Source of the DNA: Desulfuromonas sp. TF
Lineage (GTDB): Bacteria; Desulfobacterota; Desulfuromonadia; Desulfuromonadales; ATBO01
Reading direction: 5' to 3'
Assembly (NCBI RefSeq): GCF_000472285.1
Contig: NZ_KI421420.1
Coordinates: 3,480-67,479 of the forward strand
DNA length: 64,000 bases
Shown here: positions 35,763 to 47,349 of the stretch, piece by piece
How the letters are laid out: every line of letters starts with the position of its first letter
Numbering within the stretch: the stretch's first letter is position 1
Translations under genes and position numbers: made by a program
The notes under the pieces: generated by a model
What the model was told of the DNA's origin: nothing
Seen by the model: the letters and a program-made list of their open reading frames with translations, nothing else
Databases searched by the model: none

Positions 35763-35893
35763 ATCGGTCCTCCCGGAAAACCTCTGGGGTGGCAAAAAGT
35801 CAAGTCATGTAAATTAACAAAAAGGACCGATGTATTCAAGAGAAAAGGGCGTAGAAAGGGCGCGTCACGGGCACGGGAGAGGATCTGGAGCCG

Positions 35894-37228
35894 TCAGGTG
35901 GAGCGTTGCCCGGTGCGGGAGAGGAGCAGATAGCCGACCACCCCGGCGAGCAGGGAGGCGGCGAAGATGCCCACCTTGGCGTCGGTGATCAGTTCGGTCG
36001 GACGGAAGGCGAGATTGGTGATGAACAGGGACATGGTGAATCCGATCCCCGCCAGGATGCCGGCGCCCAGGATCTGCGGCCAGCGGACTCCGGACGGCAG
36101 GTCGCAGATTCCCAGACGCACGGCGATCCAGGAGAAGATGAAGATCCCTGCCGGTTTGCCAAGCAGCAGCCCCAAGGCGACTCCCAGAGTGACAGGGTGG
36201 GTCAGGGAGGTCGCCAGGTCTGTTAAACCGATCGTCACCCCGGCATTGGCCAGGGCGAAAATCGGCATGACGCCGTAGATGACCCAGTTGTGCATTTCGT
36301 GCTCCATGCGCTGCAGGGGGCTGATGGCGTCGTGGCAGACATGCTCCAGGGCCAACAGGGCGCCCATACGCTCTTCCTTCTGGAATGGTCCCTCCTCTCC
36401 TTCGATCTCCTGATAGCGGTCCAGGAGTTCCTGTGTCTTGTGCAGAAAATCCTCCTTATTTACACGGGGGATCACCGGAATGGTGGCGCCGATGAGAACC
36501 CCGGCCACGGAGGCATGAATCCCTGACTTGAGCATCGCCACCCAGAGGCAGAACCCCACCAGGGCATAGAAGTTCGGGCTCTGGATCCCGAGGCTGTTTC
36601 CGATCATCAGCACGATCATGAAAATCGCCGCCAGGACCAGGGCAATTTCGGAGACATCCCCCGTGTAGAAAAGGGCGATGACCAGAACGGCGCCCAGGTC
36701 ATCCACGATGGCGAGGGCCGTAAGGTAAATAGCCAGAGAGCGCGGAATCAGCTTCCCAAGAAGGGCGATGACCCCAAGGGCGAAGGCGATGTCGGTGGCC
36801 ATGGGGATCCCCCACCCGCTCGTCTCCTGGCCTTGGGAGTTGATCATGAGATAAATCACGGCGGGCACGACCATCCCTCCGAGAGCGGCGGCGATGGGAA
36901 GGGTCGCGCTTCGCAGGCTGGCCAGCTCTCCGGCGAGGAACTCGCGCTTGATCTCCAGTCCCACGACAAAGAAGAACACAGCCATGAGCCCGTCGTTGAT
37001 CCAGTGGTGCAGCGATTGGGTCAGGCCGAATTCGTTGAATCCGATACCCAGCTTGATTTCCCAGAAATGATGATAGAAATCCCGGGCCGGGGAATTGGCG
37101 AGCACCATCGCGAGGACGGTAGCCCCCAGCAGGACGATGCCTCCCGAAGCCTGGCGCTTGAAGAAATCTTCGAAAGGGCGCAGCAGAATGGCAAGCTTGT
37201 AGGTGAATTCATCTAATCTTAATGGCAT
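35894..37228 (-). CDS. nhaA: Na+/H+ antiporter NhaA
   Basis: A 444-residue NhaA with about 12 membrane helices. The transport aspartates are in TALAIVDDLGAVL, and GVALGLLLGKPAGI and GIGFTMSLFI are family motifs. It exchanges internal Na+ for protons, mainly at alkaline pH. ATG 37228 (MPLRLDEF) is preferred; an upstream in-frame TTG would add 17 residues. It contains a charged insert near EEGEEGPF before the last helices. It is divergent from the Mrp operon and opens the cation block. Confidence 0.93.
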   Translation of the reverse strand: MPLRLDEFTYKLAILLRPFEDFFKRQASGGIVLLGATVLAMVLANSPARDFYHHFWEIKLGIGFNEFGLTQSLHHWINDGLMAVFFFVVGLEIKREFLAGELASLRSATLPIAAALGGMVVPAVIYLMINSQGQETSGWGIPMATDIAFALGVIALLGKLIPRSLAIYLTALAIVDDLGAVLVIALFYTGDVSEIALVLAAIFMIVLMIGNSLGIQSPNFYALVGFCLWVAMLKSGIHASVAGVLIGATIPVIPRVNKEDFLHKTQELLDRYQEIEGEEGPFQKEERMGALLALEHVCHDAISPLQRMEHEMHNWVIYGVMPIFALANAGVTIGLTDLATSLTHPVTLGVALGLLLGKPAGIFIFSWIAVRLGICDLPSGVRWPQILGAGILAGIGFTMSLFITNLAFRPTELITDAKVGIFAASLLAGVVGYLLLSRTGQRST

Positions 37229-37389
37229 GTTAGGAAGTTTGCCATTCGAGTGCCGAGAAATCAAGAAAGAGCTGCACAAAAGAGGCGTTGGAATATGGAT
37301 TTTTCATCCATACCCGATAACCTTTGATATTAGGCGCTCACAAAAAGTCCATTTTCAGCTGTTTTTACCGGCTCCCCGGAAACCGCGAC

Positions 37390-39690
37390 ATGCTCCCAGC
37401 CCTCTCCTCCATTCTCATCGCAATACTGGTGGCGCCCCTGCTGGGGCGCCTCCGCCCCCATCTCGCAGGATGGATTTGCGCCATCATCCCCCTGGGGCTG
37501 ACGGGCTATTTCCTCGGGAAGCTCGGTCATGTCTCCGGCGGGCAGAGCATAATGGAAAGTTATCCCTGGATTCCGGCTCTGGAAGTCAATCTTTCCTTCT
37601 ATCTGGACGGACTGAGTCTCTTGTTCGCCCTCCTGATCACCGGCGTCGGAACGGTCATCATGATCTATTCCGGAGCGTACATGGAGAAGGACGCCCGTCT
37701 GGGACGTTTCTTCGGTTACCTGTTCGCATTCATGGGGGCCATGCTCGGCCTGGTGCTGTCCGGCAACCTCATCACCCTTTTCCTCTTCTGGGAGCTGACC
37801 GGCATCACCTCCTTTTTCCTCATCGGATTCGACGACCGGCAGGAGTCCGGCCGCTCGGCGGCCCTGCAGGCCTTGCTGGTGACCGGACTGGGCGGGCTGG
37901 CCATGCTGGCCGGCTTTCTCCTGCTCGGCCTCGTCGCCGGCAGCTTCGAATTGTCCACCCTGCTGACGGCCGGCAACGGCGTGCGCAGCCACACGCTCTA
38001 CCTTCCGATCCTGTTGCTGATCCTGGCGGGCGCCTTTACCAAGAGCGCCCAGTTCCCCTTCCACTTCTGGCTCCCCTCGGCCATGGCGGCGCCGACGCCG
38101 GTGAGCGCGTACCTTCATTCGGTGACCATGGTCAAGGCGGGGGTCTATCTCCTCTTCCGCCTCAGTCCGGTGCTCGGGGGGACGGCCGCCTGGCACGGCC
38201 TGCTGGAACTGGCGGGCGGCACGACCATGTTGCTGGGCGCCTGGCTGGCCTTTCTGCAGAGCGACCTCAAACGCATTCTCGCCTACTCCACCGTCAGCTC
38301 CCTGGGGACCCTGGTCTTTCTGATCGGCCTCGATCTCCCCTTCGCCACCGAGGCCGCCCTGGTCTACCTGCTGGCGCATGCCCTCTACAAGGGTTCGCTA
38401 TTTATGGTCGCCGGAGCCCTGGACCATGCCACCGGCAGCCGGGACGTAACAGTTCTCGGGGGGCTGTTTCCCCGAATGCCGCTGCTTGGCACGGTCGCCG
38501 TGATGGCGGCCATATCGATGGCCGGCGCCCCTCCCTTGCTCGGCTTCATCGCCAAGGAGCATTTCTATGAAGTGGTGCTGACGGCGCCCCGGGCGATCCT
38601 GGCGAGCAGCGCGATGGCGATCCTGACCAGTCTGCTGATTGTGGCGGCAGCGACCGTGGTCGCCTGTCGACCCTTCTTCGGCCGTCCTGCCGACACCCTG
38701 GAAGAGCCGCATGGCGTTCCGCTCAGCCTCTGGCTCGGCCCCGCCCTGCTGGCCGCCCTGGGCCTCCTTTTTGCGATTTTTCCGGGACTGGCCGATCTGC
38801 CGCTCCTCGTACCGGCGGCGGGGGCGGTCCTCGGGGCGCCGGTGCGCTTCGAACTTCATCTGTGGCACGGCTTCAGCTGGGTCCTCCTGCTCAGCGCCGT
38901 CACCCTGGCCGGCGGAGGCGTCCTGGCCTGGCGTCACGATCCCTGTCGCCAGTTTGTCCGGCGCTGGGCCAGTGTGGCGGCCTGGGGGCCGGCCCGGGGG
39001 TATGAAGGGGCGCTGGCGGGGCTGGACATCCTGGCCCGCGGGCAGACCCGAATCCTGCAGAACGGCCGGCTGCGCATCTACCTGCTGGTGACTGTGGCCT
39101 CCACGGTGGCACTGGTCGGTTTCACCTTGTTTACCCGCGCCGGCATCCACCTCGAATTTGGGCTCATCCCGTTACGTCCCCGCTACCTGGCAATCATGGC
39201 GCTGATTCTGGCCGCCGCCTGGGTGACGGTTCGGGTCGGCTCCCGCCTCGCATCCATCGTCGCCATGGGGGCGGTCGGCTATGGGGTGGCGCTGATCTTC
39301 GTCCAGTTCGGCGCCCCGGACCTGGCCATTACCCAGCTCACCATCGAGACGATGACGGTGCTGCTGTTCGTCCTGGTGATCCACCGGCTGCCCCTGTTCA
39401 GCCGGATTTCCCACGGCTGGAGCCTCCGCCTCGATGCCGTGGTGGCCCTGGCTGCCGGTGGTCTGATGACCGTGCTGGCGCTGGTGGCTCTGACCGAGCA
39501 CAGGGGCTCTCGCCTTGCAGAGTATTTCGCCGAGCAGAGTCTGCCGGCCGCTCACGGGCGCAACATCGTCAACGTCATTCTGGTAGATTTTCGCGCCATG
39601 GACACCCTCGGAGAGATCACCGTGCTGGCGCTGGCGGGCGCCGGGGTCTTTGCCCTGTTGAAACTCGGCGCCAGGAAAGGGGGCAAGTGA
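37390..39690 (+). CDS. mrpA: Mrp Na+/H+ antiporter subunit A
   Basis: A 766-residue membrane subunit related to complex I NuoL. Proton-channel residues lie around [15 protein letters not shown] and [17 protein letters not shown], followed by the MrpA-type C-terminal part with MbhE-like helices ([20 protein letters not shown]). ATG 37390 is used. It is the first of seven overlapping or near-overlapping genes that form the full hetero-oligomeric antiporter. The MrpA and MrpB parts are separate, as in Bacillus-type group 1 operons. Confidence 0.95.
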   Translation: MLPALSSILIAILVAPLLGRLRPHLAGWICAIIPLGLTGYFLGKLGHVSGGQSIMESYPWIPALEVNLSFYLDGLSLLFALLITGVGTVIMIYSGAYMEKDARLGRFFGYLFAFMGAMLGLVLSGNLITLFLFWELTGITSFFLIGFDDRQESGRSAALQALLVTGLGGLAMLAGFLLLGLVAGSFELSTLLTAGNGVRSHTLYLPILLLILAGAFTKSAQFPFHFWLPSAMAAPTPVSAYLHSVTMVKAGVYLLFRLSPVLGGTAAWHGLLELAGGTTMLLGAWLAFLQSDLKRILAYSTVSSLGTLVFLIGLDLPFATEAALVYLLAHALYKGSLFMVAGALDHATGSRDVTVLGGLFPRMPLLGTVAVMAAISMAGAPPLLGFIAKEHFYEVVLTAPRAILASSAMAILTSLLIVAAATVVACRPFFGRPADTLEEPHGVPLSLWLGPALLAALGLLFAIFPGLADLPLLVPAAGAVLGAPVRFELHLWHGFSWVLLLSAVTLAGGGVLAWRHDPCRQFVRRWASVAAWGPARGYEGALAGLDILARGQTRILQNGRLRIYLLVTVASTVALVGFTLFTRAGIHLEFGLIPLRPRYLAIMALILAAAWVTVRVGSRLASIVAMGAVGYGVALIFVQFGAPDLAITQLTIETMTVLLFVLVIHRLPLFSRISHGWSLRLDAVVALAAGGLMTVLALVALTEHRGSRLAEYFAEQSLPAAHGRNIVNVILVDFRAMDTLGEITVLALAGAGVFALLKLGARKGGK

Positions 39691-40106
39691 TGAAATCGCT
39701 CATCCTCAGAACCGCGACCCGGTTTCTGATGCCGATGATGCTCCTCTTTTCGGCCTTTCTGCTTCTGCGCGGGCACCATCTTCCCGGCGGCGGCTTTGTC
39801 GGCGGCCTGGTCGCCGCCGCCGCCTTCAGCCTCTATGCCTTCGCCTTTGACGCCCGGGAGGCCCTTTTGCTGCTGCGGGTCGATCCGCGCAGCCTGGTCG
39901 GCGGCGGGCTGCTGCTGGCGCTGGGGAGCGGTTCCCTGTCGCTGCTGGCCGGCGACCCCTTAATGACCGGGCAGTGGGGCGCCCTGGATCTGGGAAAAGT
40001 GGGGGAGTTCAAACTGGGGACACCTCTCTTCTTCGATGCGGGTATCTACCTGGTGGTGCTGGGGGCGACCCTGGCCATGATTCTAACCATGGCGGAGCGA
40101 GAATAA
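39690..40106 (+). CDS. mrpB: Mrp antiporter subunit B
   Basis: A 138-residue membrane subunit with the MnhB-domain [15 protein letters not shown] segment and about four hydrophobic helices. Its ATG shares bases with the mrpA stop (TGATG), and its TAA overlaps the start of mrpC, so translation is coupled. Confidence 0.94.
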   Translation: MKSLILRTATRFLMPMMLLFSAFLLLRGHHLPGGGFVGGLVAAAAFSLYAFAFDAREALLLLRVDPRSLVGGGLLLALGSGSLSLLAGDPLMTGQWGALDLGKVGEFKLGTPLFFDAGIYLVVLGATLAMILTMAERE

Positions 40107-40450
40107 TGGAATTGCTGATGGCGATCGTTATCGGCGGCCTCTACGCCGCCGGCATCTTCATGCTGCTTCGACCGAGTCCGGTCAAGCTGGCCATCGGCCT
40201 CGGGCTGCTGACCAATGCCGTGAACCTGCTGATCTTCGTCGCCGCCGGGCTGACCCCGGGACGCGCGCCACTTGTCGAGGCCGGGGCGGTCCGTCCGGCT
40301 GGCTCTTTCGCCGATCCCCTGCCCCAGGCTCTCATTCTGACGGCTATCGTCATCGCGTTCGGTGTCCTGGCCTTCACCCTCGTGCTCCTTCGACGCGCCG
40401 CCGAGACCCTGGGCGTGGACAACCTGGACGATATGAGGTCAACCGATTGA
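40106..40450 (+). CDS. mrpC: Mrp antiporter subunit C
   Basis: A 114-residue NuoK-like subunit with three membrane helices ([47 protein letters not shown]). ATG 40106 lies in the overlapping ATAATG with mrpB. The TGA overlaps the mrpD start. Confidence 0.95.
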   Translation: MELLMAIVIGGLYAAGIFMLLRPSPVKLAIGLGLLTNAVNLLIFVAAGLTPGRAPLVEAGAVRPAGSFADPLPQALILTAIVIAFGVLAFTLVLLRRAAETLGVDNLDDMRSTD

Positions 40451-41964
40451 TGCAGCTGCTTCTGGTTCTTCCCATCGTCCTGCCGGTGACGACGGCCGCT
40501 GTCTGCCTGCTGCTCTGGCGCTTCGGCGCCGTCCAGCGGGCCATCGCCACCGTCGGCGCAGCCGCCCTGCTGGGCAGCGCCTTGGCCCTGCTGGCGGCCG
40601 TGCGCCGAGAGGGGATGCTCGTCCTCCAACTGGGCAACTGGCCCGCCCCCTTCGGCATCACCCTGGTTGCCGACCTCTTCAGCGCCATCATGACCGTGCT
40701 GGCCGCCGTAATAGGTCTGGCGGTAGTTGTTTATTCGCTGGCCACCATCGACATCCGCCGCGAAGCCTTCGGTTACTACCCCTTCCTCCATATCCTGCTG
40801 GTGGGCGTGTGCGGCTGCTTTCTGACCGGCGACCTGTTCAACCTCTACGTCTGGTTCGAAGTGATGCTGATGGCCTCTTTTGTCCTGCTTTCGCTGGGGG
40901 GAGAACGCGGTCAACTGGAAGGGGCGGTCAAATACGTCACGCTCAACCTGCTGGCCTCGACCTTCTTCCTCTCGGCGCTCGGTCTCCTCTACGGCATGGT
41001 TGGTACGTTGAACATGGCCGACGTTGCCCGGCAGCTTGGCGAGGTCGGCCGGCCGGGGCTCGTCTCGACCCTGGCCATGCTCTTTCTGGCGGCCTTCGGC
41101 ATCAAGGCGGCCCTTTTTCCCTTCTTCTTCTGGTTGCCGGCGTCCTATCACACCCCGCCCGTGGCGGTTTCCGCCATTTTCGCCGGCCTGCTGACCAAGG
41201 TGGGGGTCTATTCCCTGATACGGGTTTTCACCCTGCTGTTTATCCAGGATGTCGGCTACACCCATGGCCTGATCCTGGTCATTTCCGGCCTGACCATGGT
41301 GACCGGAGTGCTCGGGGCCATCGCCCAGAACGAATTCCGTCGCATCCTTTCCTTTCACATCATCAGCCAGGTCGGCTACATGGTCATGGGTCTGGCGCTC
41401 TTCGCCCCCCTCGCTCTGGCCGGCTCGATCTTCTACATCATTCATCACATCATCGTCAAAACCAACCTCTTCCTTGTCAGCGGGGTGGTCCTGAAACTGC
41501 GCGGGACCCTCGAACTGAGCCGTCTCGGCGGCCTCTACCAGCGAGCCCCCACCCTGGCATTTCTCTTTCTGGTCCCGGCCCTCTCCCTAGCCGGCCTCCC
41601 CCCTCTGTCGGGATTCTGGGCCAAGCTGCTCCTGGTCCGGGCCGGCCTGGAGACCGGCAGCTATCTCATCGCCGCCACAGCCCTGGGAGTCGGCCTGCTC
41701 ACGCTTTTCTCCATGACCAAGATCTGGGGGAAGGCCTTCTGGGGCGGCCCGCCGGAGGCGGCCGGAGGCAATGCGACGACGGAAGAAGTCCGGCTCCCTC
41801 TCGCGGCACGGCTTTCGCTCTACCTGCCGATGACCGCCCTGACCCTGCTCACGGTCATCATCGGTCTGCTGGCTCAACCGGTCTTCGAGATCTCCCTGCA
41901 GGCCGCCCAGCAGCTGCTCGACCCGGATATTTACATCCACGCCGTTCTCGGAGGAAAGAAATGA
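40450..41964 (+). CDS. mrpD: Mrp antiporter subunit D
   Basis: A 504-residue subunit related to NuoM/NuoN with about 14 helices. Conserved channel residues are in [15 protein letters not shown] and [21 protein letters not shown]. With MrpA it forms the ion-translocating core. The start overlaps the mrpC stop. Confidence 0.95.
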   Translation: MQLLLVLPIVLPVTTAAVCLLLWRFGAVQRAIATVGAAALLGSALALLAAVRREGMLVLQLGNWPAPFGITLVADLFSAIMTVLAAVIGLAVVVYSLATIDIRREAFGYYPFLHILLVGVCGCFLTGDLFNLYVWFEVMLMASFVLLSLGGERGQLEGAVKYVTLNLLASTFFLSALGLLYGMVGTLNMADVARQLGEVGRPGLVSTLAMLFLAAFGIKAALFPFFFWLPASYHTPPVAVSAIFAGLLTKVGVYSLIRVFTLLFIQDVGYTHGLILVISGLTMVTGVLGAIAQNEFRRILSFHIISQVGYMVMGLALFAPLALAGSIFYIIHHIIVKTNLFLVSGVVLKLRGTLELSRLGGLYQRAPTLAFLFLVPALSLAGLPPLSGFWAKLLLVRAGLETGSYLIAATALGVGLLTLFSMTKIWGKAFWGGPPEAAGGNATTEEVRLPLAARLSLYLPMTALTLLTVIIGLLAQPVFEISLQAAQQLLDPDIYIHAVLGGKK

Positions 41965-42443
41965 ACCGGTTCTGGGGAATCATTTTTCTGCCGCTCGTCT
42001 GGATGACGTTGACCGGCGATTTTTCCGGTGGAAACTTCATCCTCGGCCTGCTGCTCAGCTCCCTGGCACTATGGGTGGCCCATCCGGTAGGGGAGGGGGT
42101 TCCCCTGATCCATTATGTCCGCAAGGGGCGCCGCTGGTTCGCTTTCAGCCTTTTCTTTCTCCGGGAACTGATCTGGGCGAGCCTGCGGATCACCTGGGAT
42201 ATTTTGACCCCAAGGCACCGGATGCGTCCCGCCATCCTGGCGATCCCCCTGGACGTCAAGACCGATCTCGAAATCACCACCCTCGCCAACCTGATTACCC
42301 TGACGCCCGGGACTCTGAGCCTGGACGTTTCGAGCGACCGGAAAGTGCTCTACATCCACGCCGTGTACGTCCACGACGTGGCAGCGTTCAAAAAATACAT
42401 CAAGGACCGCCTCGAACGGCGGGTCCGGGAGGTGTTGCGATGA
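41961..42443 (+). CDS. mrpE: Mrp antiporter subunit E
   Basis: A 160-residue subunit with two or three N-terminal helices and a cytoplasmic domain ([23 protein letters not shown]). It starts within the mrpD stop codon region behind GGAGG and overlaps mrpF by 4 bp at its end. Confidence 0.94.
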   Translation: MNRFWGIIFLPLVWMTLTGDFSGGNFILGLLLSSLALWVAHPVGEGVPLIHYVRKGRRWFAFSLFFLRELIWASLRITWDILTPRHRMRPAILAIPLDVKTDLEITTLANLITLTPGTLSLDVSSDRKVLYIHAVYVHDVAAFKKYIKDRLERRVREVLR

Positions 42444-42712
42444 TCCTGCAGGCGACGGTTCACTACCTGGTTTTCCCTATGCTGACCGGAGCGCTGGTCC
42501 TGGCTTTCATCCGCCTGCTGCGCGGCCCGACCACGGCGGACCGGATCGTCGCCTTCGACCTGATCGCCGCCGCCTCGGTGGGGATCATCGTGGTTACCGC
42601 CATCGTCACCGAACAGGCTGTGCTGCTCGACGCGGCCAGTATCTGGGCGGTGATCGCCTTTGTCAGTGTCATCGCCTTTGCCGATTACATCGAGCGCCGG
42701 GGGGGGGTATGA
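42440..42712 (+). CDS. mrpF: Mrp antiporter subunit F
   Basis: A 90-residue subunit of three helices with the conserved RLLRGPTTADRIVAFD segment after the first helix. ATG 42440 overlaps the mrpE end, and its TGA overlaps the mrpG start. Confidence 0.94.
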   Translation: MILQATVHYLVFPMLTGALVLAFIRLLRGPTTADRIVAFDLIAAASVGIIVVTAIVTEQAVLLDAASIWAVIAFVSVIAFADYIERRGGV

Positions 42713-43068
42713 GCGAGATCGTCGTTGCCGCCCTGCTGGTTTTCGGCGCCGCCTTCATTCTGGTTGCGGCGATCGGCCTGGTGCGCATGCCTGACATCTT
42801 CCTGCGCATGTCCTGCAACGCCAAGGCCTCCACTCTCGGCATCGGTCTGCTGCTGCTCGGCCTGGCAGTTCATTTCGGTGAGATGGATGTGAGCGGCCGC
42901 GCCCTGGCCACCATCGGCTTCATTGTCCTGACCACTCCCATCGCCTCCCACCGCATCGGCCGGGTGGCCTATCTCGACGGGACGCCCCTGTGGGAGGGAA
43001 CGATCGCCGACGAGATGCGCGGAAAATATGCGTCCGGCGAGGTAATGGCGGAGCGGAAGAAAGAGTAG
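42709..43068 (+). CDS. mrpG: Mrp antiporter subunit G
   Basis: A 119-residue subunit with three helices and the RMPDIFLRMSCNAKASTLG motif typical of MrpG/MnhG. Last gene of mrpABCDEFG. No clear terminator follows; the next 207 bp to mgtE hold nothing recognisable. Confidence 0.94.
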   Translation: MSEIVVAALLVFGAAFILVAAIGLVRMPDIFLRMSCNAKASTLGIGLLLLGLAVHFGEMDVSGRALATIGFIVLTTPIASHRIGRVAYLDGTPLWEGTIADEMRGKYASGEVMAERKKE

Positions 43069-43275
43069 CTTGGGCGACGGCCGGTGGCGAAAACTCTCGG
43101 CCTGCCGCGGGTTCCCCGCTGGCGCCTGTCGGCGCGCATCCATCATCGCTCGGGGGTCTTCGGACTCTTCGACGGAGTCCGCGGGGGCTCCAATTTCATG
43201 GGTCTGGGCGTGACATATCGGTTTTGATCTGGCATACATTAAAGAGTCTTTCTTCTTTCGGAAAGCAGGAATCGC

Positions 43276-44595
43276 ATGACGTTATCACCGTTGCCTGCAG
43301 AGGACTTGCGGGCTCTGCGAGAAGAACTGGGCGATCGTGACGCCCTCAGCATCGCCGACGACCTGGGCCGCCTTGAGCCGGCGGAACGGGCCAAGGTCTT
43401 CCGCCTGCTGACAAAGCAAAAAGCCTTGGCCGTCTTCCAGTTGCTGGACACCGCCCACCAGGAGGAGTTGGTGAGCGGGCTGCGGGACGAGCAGGTACTG
43501 CGGCTGGTCCAGGAGCTGGATCCGGACGACCGGGCGCGGCTCTTCGACGAAATGCCCGCCGCCGTGGTGCGCCGTCTGCTTGCTGGCCTGAGCCCCCGCG
43601 AGCGGCGCCTGACCTCGATGCTGCTGGGTTTTCCGGAGGAGTCGGCCGGACGGATCATGAGCCCCAAGTTCGTCCGGCTGGTTCCGGAGATGACTGTGAC
43701 CGAGGCCCTGGAAAGGGTACGCCGGCGGGGAAGGGATGCAGAGACGATCTATGCCCTGCCGGTCACCGACGAGGAACTTCGGCTGGTGGGGGCCGTGGAA
43801 CTGCGGGACCTGCTTCTGGCCGAACCGGAGACCCGGGTAAGGGAGATCATGAACCCCGAGGTCCGCGCCGTGCGGGTGGACGAGGACCAGGAAAAAGTGG
43901 CGCGGCTGATCCAGGCGGCGGACCTGCTGGCGCTGCCGGTGGTCGACATGGAAAACCGGTTGGTGGGGGTGGTCACCGTAGACGACGCCATGGACGTGCT
44001 TGGAGCCGAGGAAGAAGAGGACCTGGCCCGCACCGGCGCCTCCGAGCCCCTGGGACGCCCCTATTTTTCCGCCTCCATCTTCCGGCTGGCGCGCAGCCGG
44101 GCCACCTGGCTCCTCCTCCTGGCGGTGGCCGCCATCCTCACCGTCAACGTCCTCAGCGCTTTCGAGCACACCCTGGAATCGGTGGTCACCCTGACCCTGT
44201 TCATCCCCCTGCTGATCGGCACGGGTGGAAACGCCGGCGCCCAGTCGGCGACGACCATCGTGCGCAGCATGGCCATGGATGACATCCGCCCCGGAGACAT
44301 CATGCGGGTGGTCCTGCGGGAGGGCCGGGTGGGACTGCTGCTGGGGACCATGCTGGGCGGACTGAGCTTTATACCGGTGTGGCTATTCACCGGCCGCTCT
44401 CTGGCACTGGTCATCTCCCTCACTCTGATCACGGTCTGCACCCTGGCCTCCCTGGTCGGCTCCCTGATGCCCCTGCTCGCCCGGCAGATCGGGGTGGACC
44501 CGGCCGTGGTCAGCGCCCCATTCGTGACCACCATCGTCGATGCCAGCGGTCTGCTGGTTTATTTCCTGATCGCCCGGGCGGTCCTGGGAATCTGA
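43276..44595 (+). CDS. mgtE: Magnesium transporter MgtE
   Basis: A 439-residue MgtE: cytoplasmic N domain (about 1-125), a CBS pair (about 135-250) that senses cytosolic Mg2+, and five C-terminal membrane helices with the pore motif IPLLIGTGGNAGAQSAT. A short CAGGA site precedes ATG 43276. No M-box-like leader was seen. It is followed by a P-type ATPase 33 bp downstream, likely the same transcript. Confidence 0.94.
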   Translation: MTLSPLPAEDLRALREELGDRDALSIADDLGRLEPAERAKVFRLLTKQKALAVFQLLDTAHQEELVSGLRDEQVLRLVQELDPDDRARLFDEMPAAVVRRLLAGLSPRERRLTSMLLGFPEESAGRIMSPKFVRLVPEMTVTEALERVRRRGRDAETIYALPVTDEELRLVGAVELRDLLLAEPETRVREIMNPEVRAVRVDEDQEKVARLIQAADLLALPVVDMENRLVGVVTVDDAMDVLGAEEEEDLARTGASEPLGRPYFSASIFRLARSRATWLLLLAVAAILTVNVLSAFEHTLESVVTLTLFIPLLIGTGGNAGAQSATTIVRSMAMDDIRPGDIMRVVLREGRVGLLLGTMLGGLSFIPVWLFTGRSLALVISLTLITVCTLASLVGSLMPLLARQIGVDPAVVSAPFVTTIVDASGLLVYFLIARAVLGI

Positions 44596-44628
44596 CAGAT
44601 CGGCAACCCGGCGAAAAATAGGATCTCT

Positions 44629-47334
44629 ATGCCCGGTCCAGACTCTGACCATTCCGAAACCGCCTGGCACGCCCTGTCCGGGGAAGAAACCCTGGCGCGG
44701 CTCGACGCCCGGGAGGCAGGACTGACCCCCGAAGAGGCCGGCCGTCGACTCGCCGAATTCGGCCCCAACCGTCTGCCGCCTCCCACGCGGAATGGCCCCC
44801 TGCTGCGTTTTCTCCTCCAGTTCCACAACGTCCTCATCTACGTCCTTCTGGTCGCCGCCGTCGTGACCGCCTTTCTCGGGCACTGGGTCGATTTCGCGGT
44901 CATCCTGGGGGTGGTGGTGCTCAACGCTCTGATCAGCTTCATCCAGGAGGGGAAAGCGGAGAAGGCCCTGGAGTCGATCCGCCGCATGCTTTCGCTGCAC
45001 GCCACCGTACTGCGCGGCGGCCATCGCCGGCAGGTGGGGGCGGAAGATCTGGTCCCCGGCGACATCGTCTTTCTCCAGTCGGGGGACAAGGTGCCGGCCG
45101 ATCTGCGCCTGCTGCAGATCCATGAGCTGCAGGTGGACGAGGCGATGCTGACGGGCGAATCGCTCCCGGTGAGCAAGTCGGCGGAACCGGTGGCGGCCTC
45201 GGCGACAGTCGGCGACCGGACGGACATGGCTTTCTCCGGCACCATGGTGACGTCCGGACAGGGAACCGGGGTGGTGGTGGCGACGGGGGGGGAAACCGAA
45301 CTGGGGCGCATCAACGAGATGCTCGCGCAGGTACAGACCCTCACCACCCCCCTGCTGCGGCAGATCGGGGAGTTCGCGCGCCGTCTGACGGTCATCATCA
45401 TCGTCCTGGCCGGCGGCACCTTGGGTTTCGGCGTCCTGCTGCGGGGCTACTCCCCCGGCGAGATGTTCCTGGCGGCGGTCGGCCTGATGGTGGCCGCCAT
45501 TCCCGAAGGCCTGCCCGCCATCATCACCATCACCCTGGCCATCGGAGTCCAGCGGATGGCCCAGCGCCGAGCGATTATCCGCCGGCTGCCGGCGGTGGAG
45601 ACGCTGGGAGCGGTGACCGTCATCTGCTCCGACAAGACCGGGACCCTGACCCGTAGCGAAATGACGGTGCAGGCGGTGGTCACCACCGATCATCGCTTCG
45701 AGGTCAGCGGCGTGGGGTATGATCCGCACGGTGTTTTATCGATTGCGGGACAGGAGGTCTGTCCCCCCGACTATCCCGTTCTGGAAGAAATCGGCCGGGC
45801 GGGTCTGCTGTGCAACGATTCGATTCTGGCCGGTGAGGAAGGGGAATGGCGGATTCAAGGAGATCCCACTGAGGGGGCTTTGCTGGTTCTCGGGCGAAAG
45901 ATGGGGATCGATCCCGACCTGGCCGGAGAAAGATGGCCGCGCGACGACATCATCCCCTTTGAATCGCAGCACCGTTTCATGGCGACCCTGCATCATGACC
46001 ATGAGGGGCACGGATTTATCATTCTCAAGGGCGCGCCCGAACGCCTGCTGCTGATGTGCGACCGGCAGCGCAGCGGCAAGGGGGACTTTCCCCTTGATTA
46101 TTCCTTCTGGCTGGGGGAGATGGAGAGACTGGCCGTGCAGGGGATGAGGGTGCTGGGCATCGCTTCCGCACCCGCGCGGGCGGAGCAGGACAAGCTGCTT
46201 TATGAGAACGTCGAGAACGGGATGGTCCTGCTCGGCCTCGTCGGCATCATCGATCCCCCCCGGGAGGAAGCCATTGTCGCCGTCCGCCAATGCAGGTCGG
46301 CAGGGATCCGGGTCAAGATGATCACCGGAGACCACCTGATCACTGCCAGCGCCATCGCCCGGCAGATGGGTATCGGCAGCGGGCAGGCCGCCCTCTCCGG
46401 CGAGGATCTCGAAAAGATGGATGATGCGGAGTTGCAGCAGCAGGTCCGGACGGTCGAGGTTTTCGCCCGCGCCGCCCCCGAGCACAAGCTGCGGCTGGTT
46501 GAGGCTCTGCAGGCCAACGGGGAAGTGACGGCGATGACCGGCGACGGGGTCAACGACGCCCCCGCCCTCAAGCGTTCAAATATCGGCGTAGCCATGGGGA
46601 TCAAGGGGACGGAAGTGGCCAAGGAAGCGGCCGAGATGGTCCTGACGGACGACAACTTCGCCTCCATCGCCAGCGCGGTGGAAGAGGGTCGGACCGTCTA
46701 CGACAACATCCGCAAGGCGATTTTGTTCATTCTCCCCACAAACGGCGCCGAGGCGCTGATCATCCTGGTCGCCATCGCCTTGGGCCGGAGCCTGCCGATT
46801 ACTCCGGTGCAGATTCTGTGGATCAACATGATCACCGCCGTCACCCTTGCCCTCGCTCTGGCTTTCGAGCCCCCGGAGAGCGATGTCATGAGCCGGCCGC
46901 CCCGAGATCCGCGGGAACCGATCCTCGGCCCCTTTCTGATCTGGCGCCTGGTCTACGTATCTTTCATCCTGGTGGCCGGCACCTTCGGCCTTTTTCTCTT
47001 GGAGCGGGAAAGCGGCGCCGACATCCAGACCGCCCGCACTGTCGCGGTCAACACCCTGGTCATGTTCGAGGCTTTTTATCTGCTTAACTCCCGCTACCTG
47101 CACCGCTCCGTACTTTCACGCGAGGGTCTGCTGGGCAATCGCTACGTTTTGCTCGCCATCGCCCTTGTTATCGCCTTCCAGCTTCTGTTCACCTACGCGC
47201 CGCCGATGCAGCTGCTGTTCGACACGGTCGCGATGGATGCCATGGCATGGCTGCGGGTCGTTCTGGTTTCCTTCTCGGTTTTCGTCCTGGTGGAAGGGGA
47301 AAAGCTTGTATTTCGTTTCTATTACCGGGATTGA
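44629..47334 (+). CDS. P2-type cation-transporting ATPase
   Basis: A 901-residue P-type ATPase with the phosphorylated D335 in CSDKTGTL, actuator TGES (175-178), PEGLP in helix M4 (292-296), TGDGVNDAP in the P domain and ten predicted helices. The layout matches the SERCA/PMCA/Na-ATPase group (P2). Calcium or sodium is the likely substrate; the sequence does not decide. No heavy-metal N-terminal domain is present. It ends 15 bp before a membrane flavin reductase. Confidence 0.93.
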   Translation: MPGPDSDHSETAWHALSGEETLARLDAREAGLTPEEAGRRLAEFGPNRLPPPTRNGPLLRFLLQFHNVLIYVLLVAAVVTAFLGHWVDFAVILGVVVLNALISFIQEGKAEKALESIRRMLSLHATVLRGGHRRQVGAEDLVPGDIVFLQSGDKVPADLRLLQIHELQVDEAMLTGESLPVSKSAEPVAASATVGDRTDMAFSGTMVTSGQGTGVVVATGGETELGRINEMLAQVQTLTTPLLRQIGEFARRLTVIIIVLAGGTLGFGVLLRGYSPGEMFLAAVGLMVAAIPEGLPAIITITLAIGVQRMAQRRAIIRRLPAVETLGAVTVICSDKTGTLTRSEMTVQAVVTTDHRFEVSGVGYDPHGVLSIAGQEVCPPDYPVLEEIGRAGLLCNDSILAGEEGEWRIQGDPTEGALLVLGRKMGIDPDLAGERWPRDDIIPFESQHRFMATLHHDHEGHGFIILKGAPERLLLMCDRQRSGKGDFPLDYSFWLGEMERLAVQGMRVLGIASAPARAEQDKLLYENVENGMVLLGLVGIIDPPREEAIVAVRQCRSAGIRVKMITGDHLITASAIARQMGIGSGQAALSGEDLEKMDDAELQQQVRTVEVFARAAPEHKLRLVEALQANGEVTAMTGDGVNDAPALKRSNIGVAMGIKGTEVAKEAAEMVLTDDNFASIASAVEEGRTVYDNIRKAILFILPTNGAEALIILVAIALGRSLPITPVQILWINMITAVTLALALAFEPPESDVMSRPPRDPREPILGPFLIWRLVYVSFILVAGTFGLFLLERESGADIQTARTVAVNTLVMFEAFYLLNSRYLHRSVLSREGLLGNRYVLLAIALVIAFQLLFTYAPPMQLLFDTVAMDAMAWLRVVLVSFSVFVLVEGEKLVFRFYYRD

Positions 47335-47349
47335 CGGAGAGAGGGGCTG

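Noticed and set aside
35763-35893. T-box or other leader before ileS
   Set aside because: No conserved T-box sequence, specifier stem or terminator/antiterminator was found in the 130 bp.
43069-43275. Magnesium riboswitch before mgtE
   Set aside because: Only a small weak hairpin is visible; no M-box-like structure or terminator.
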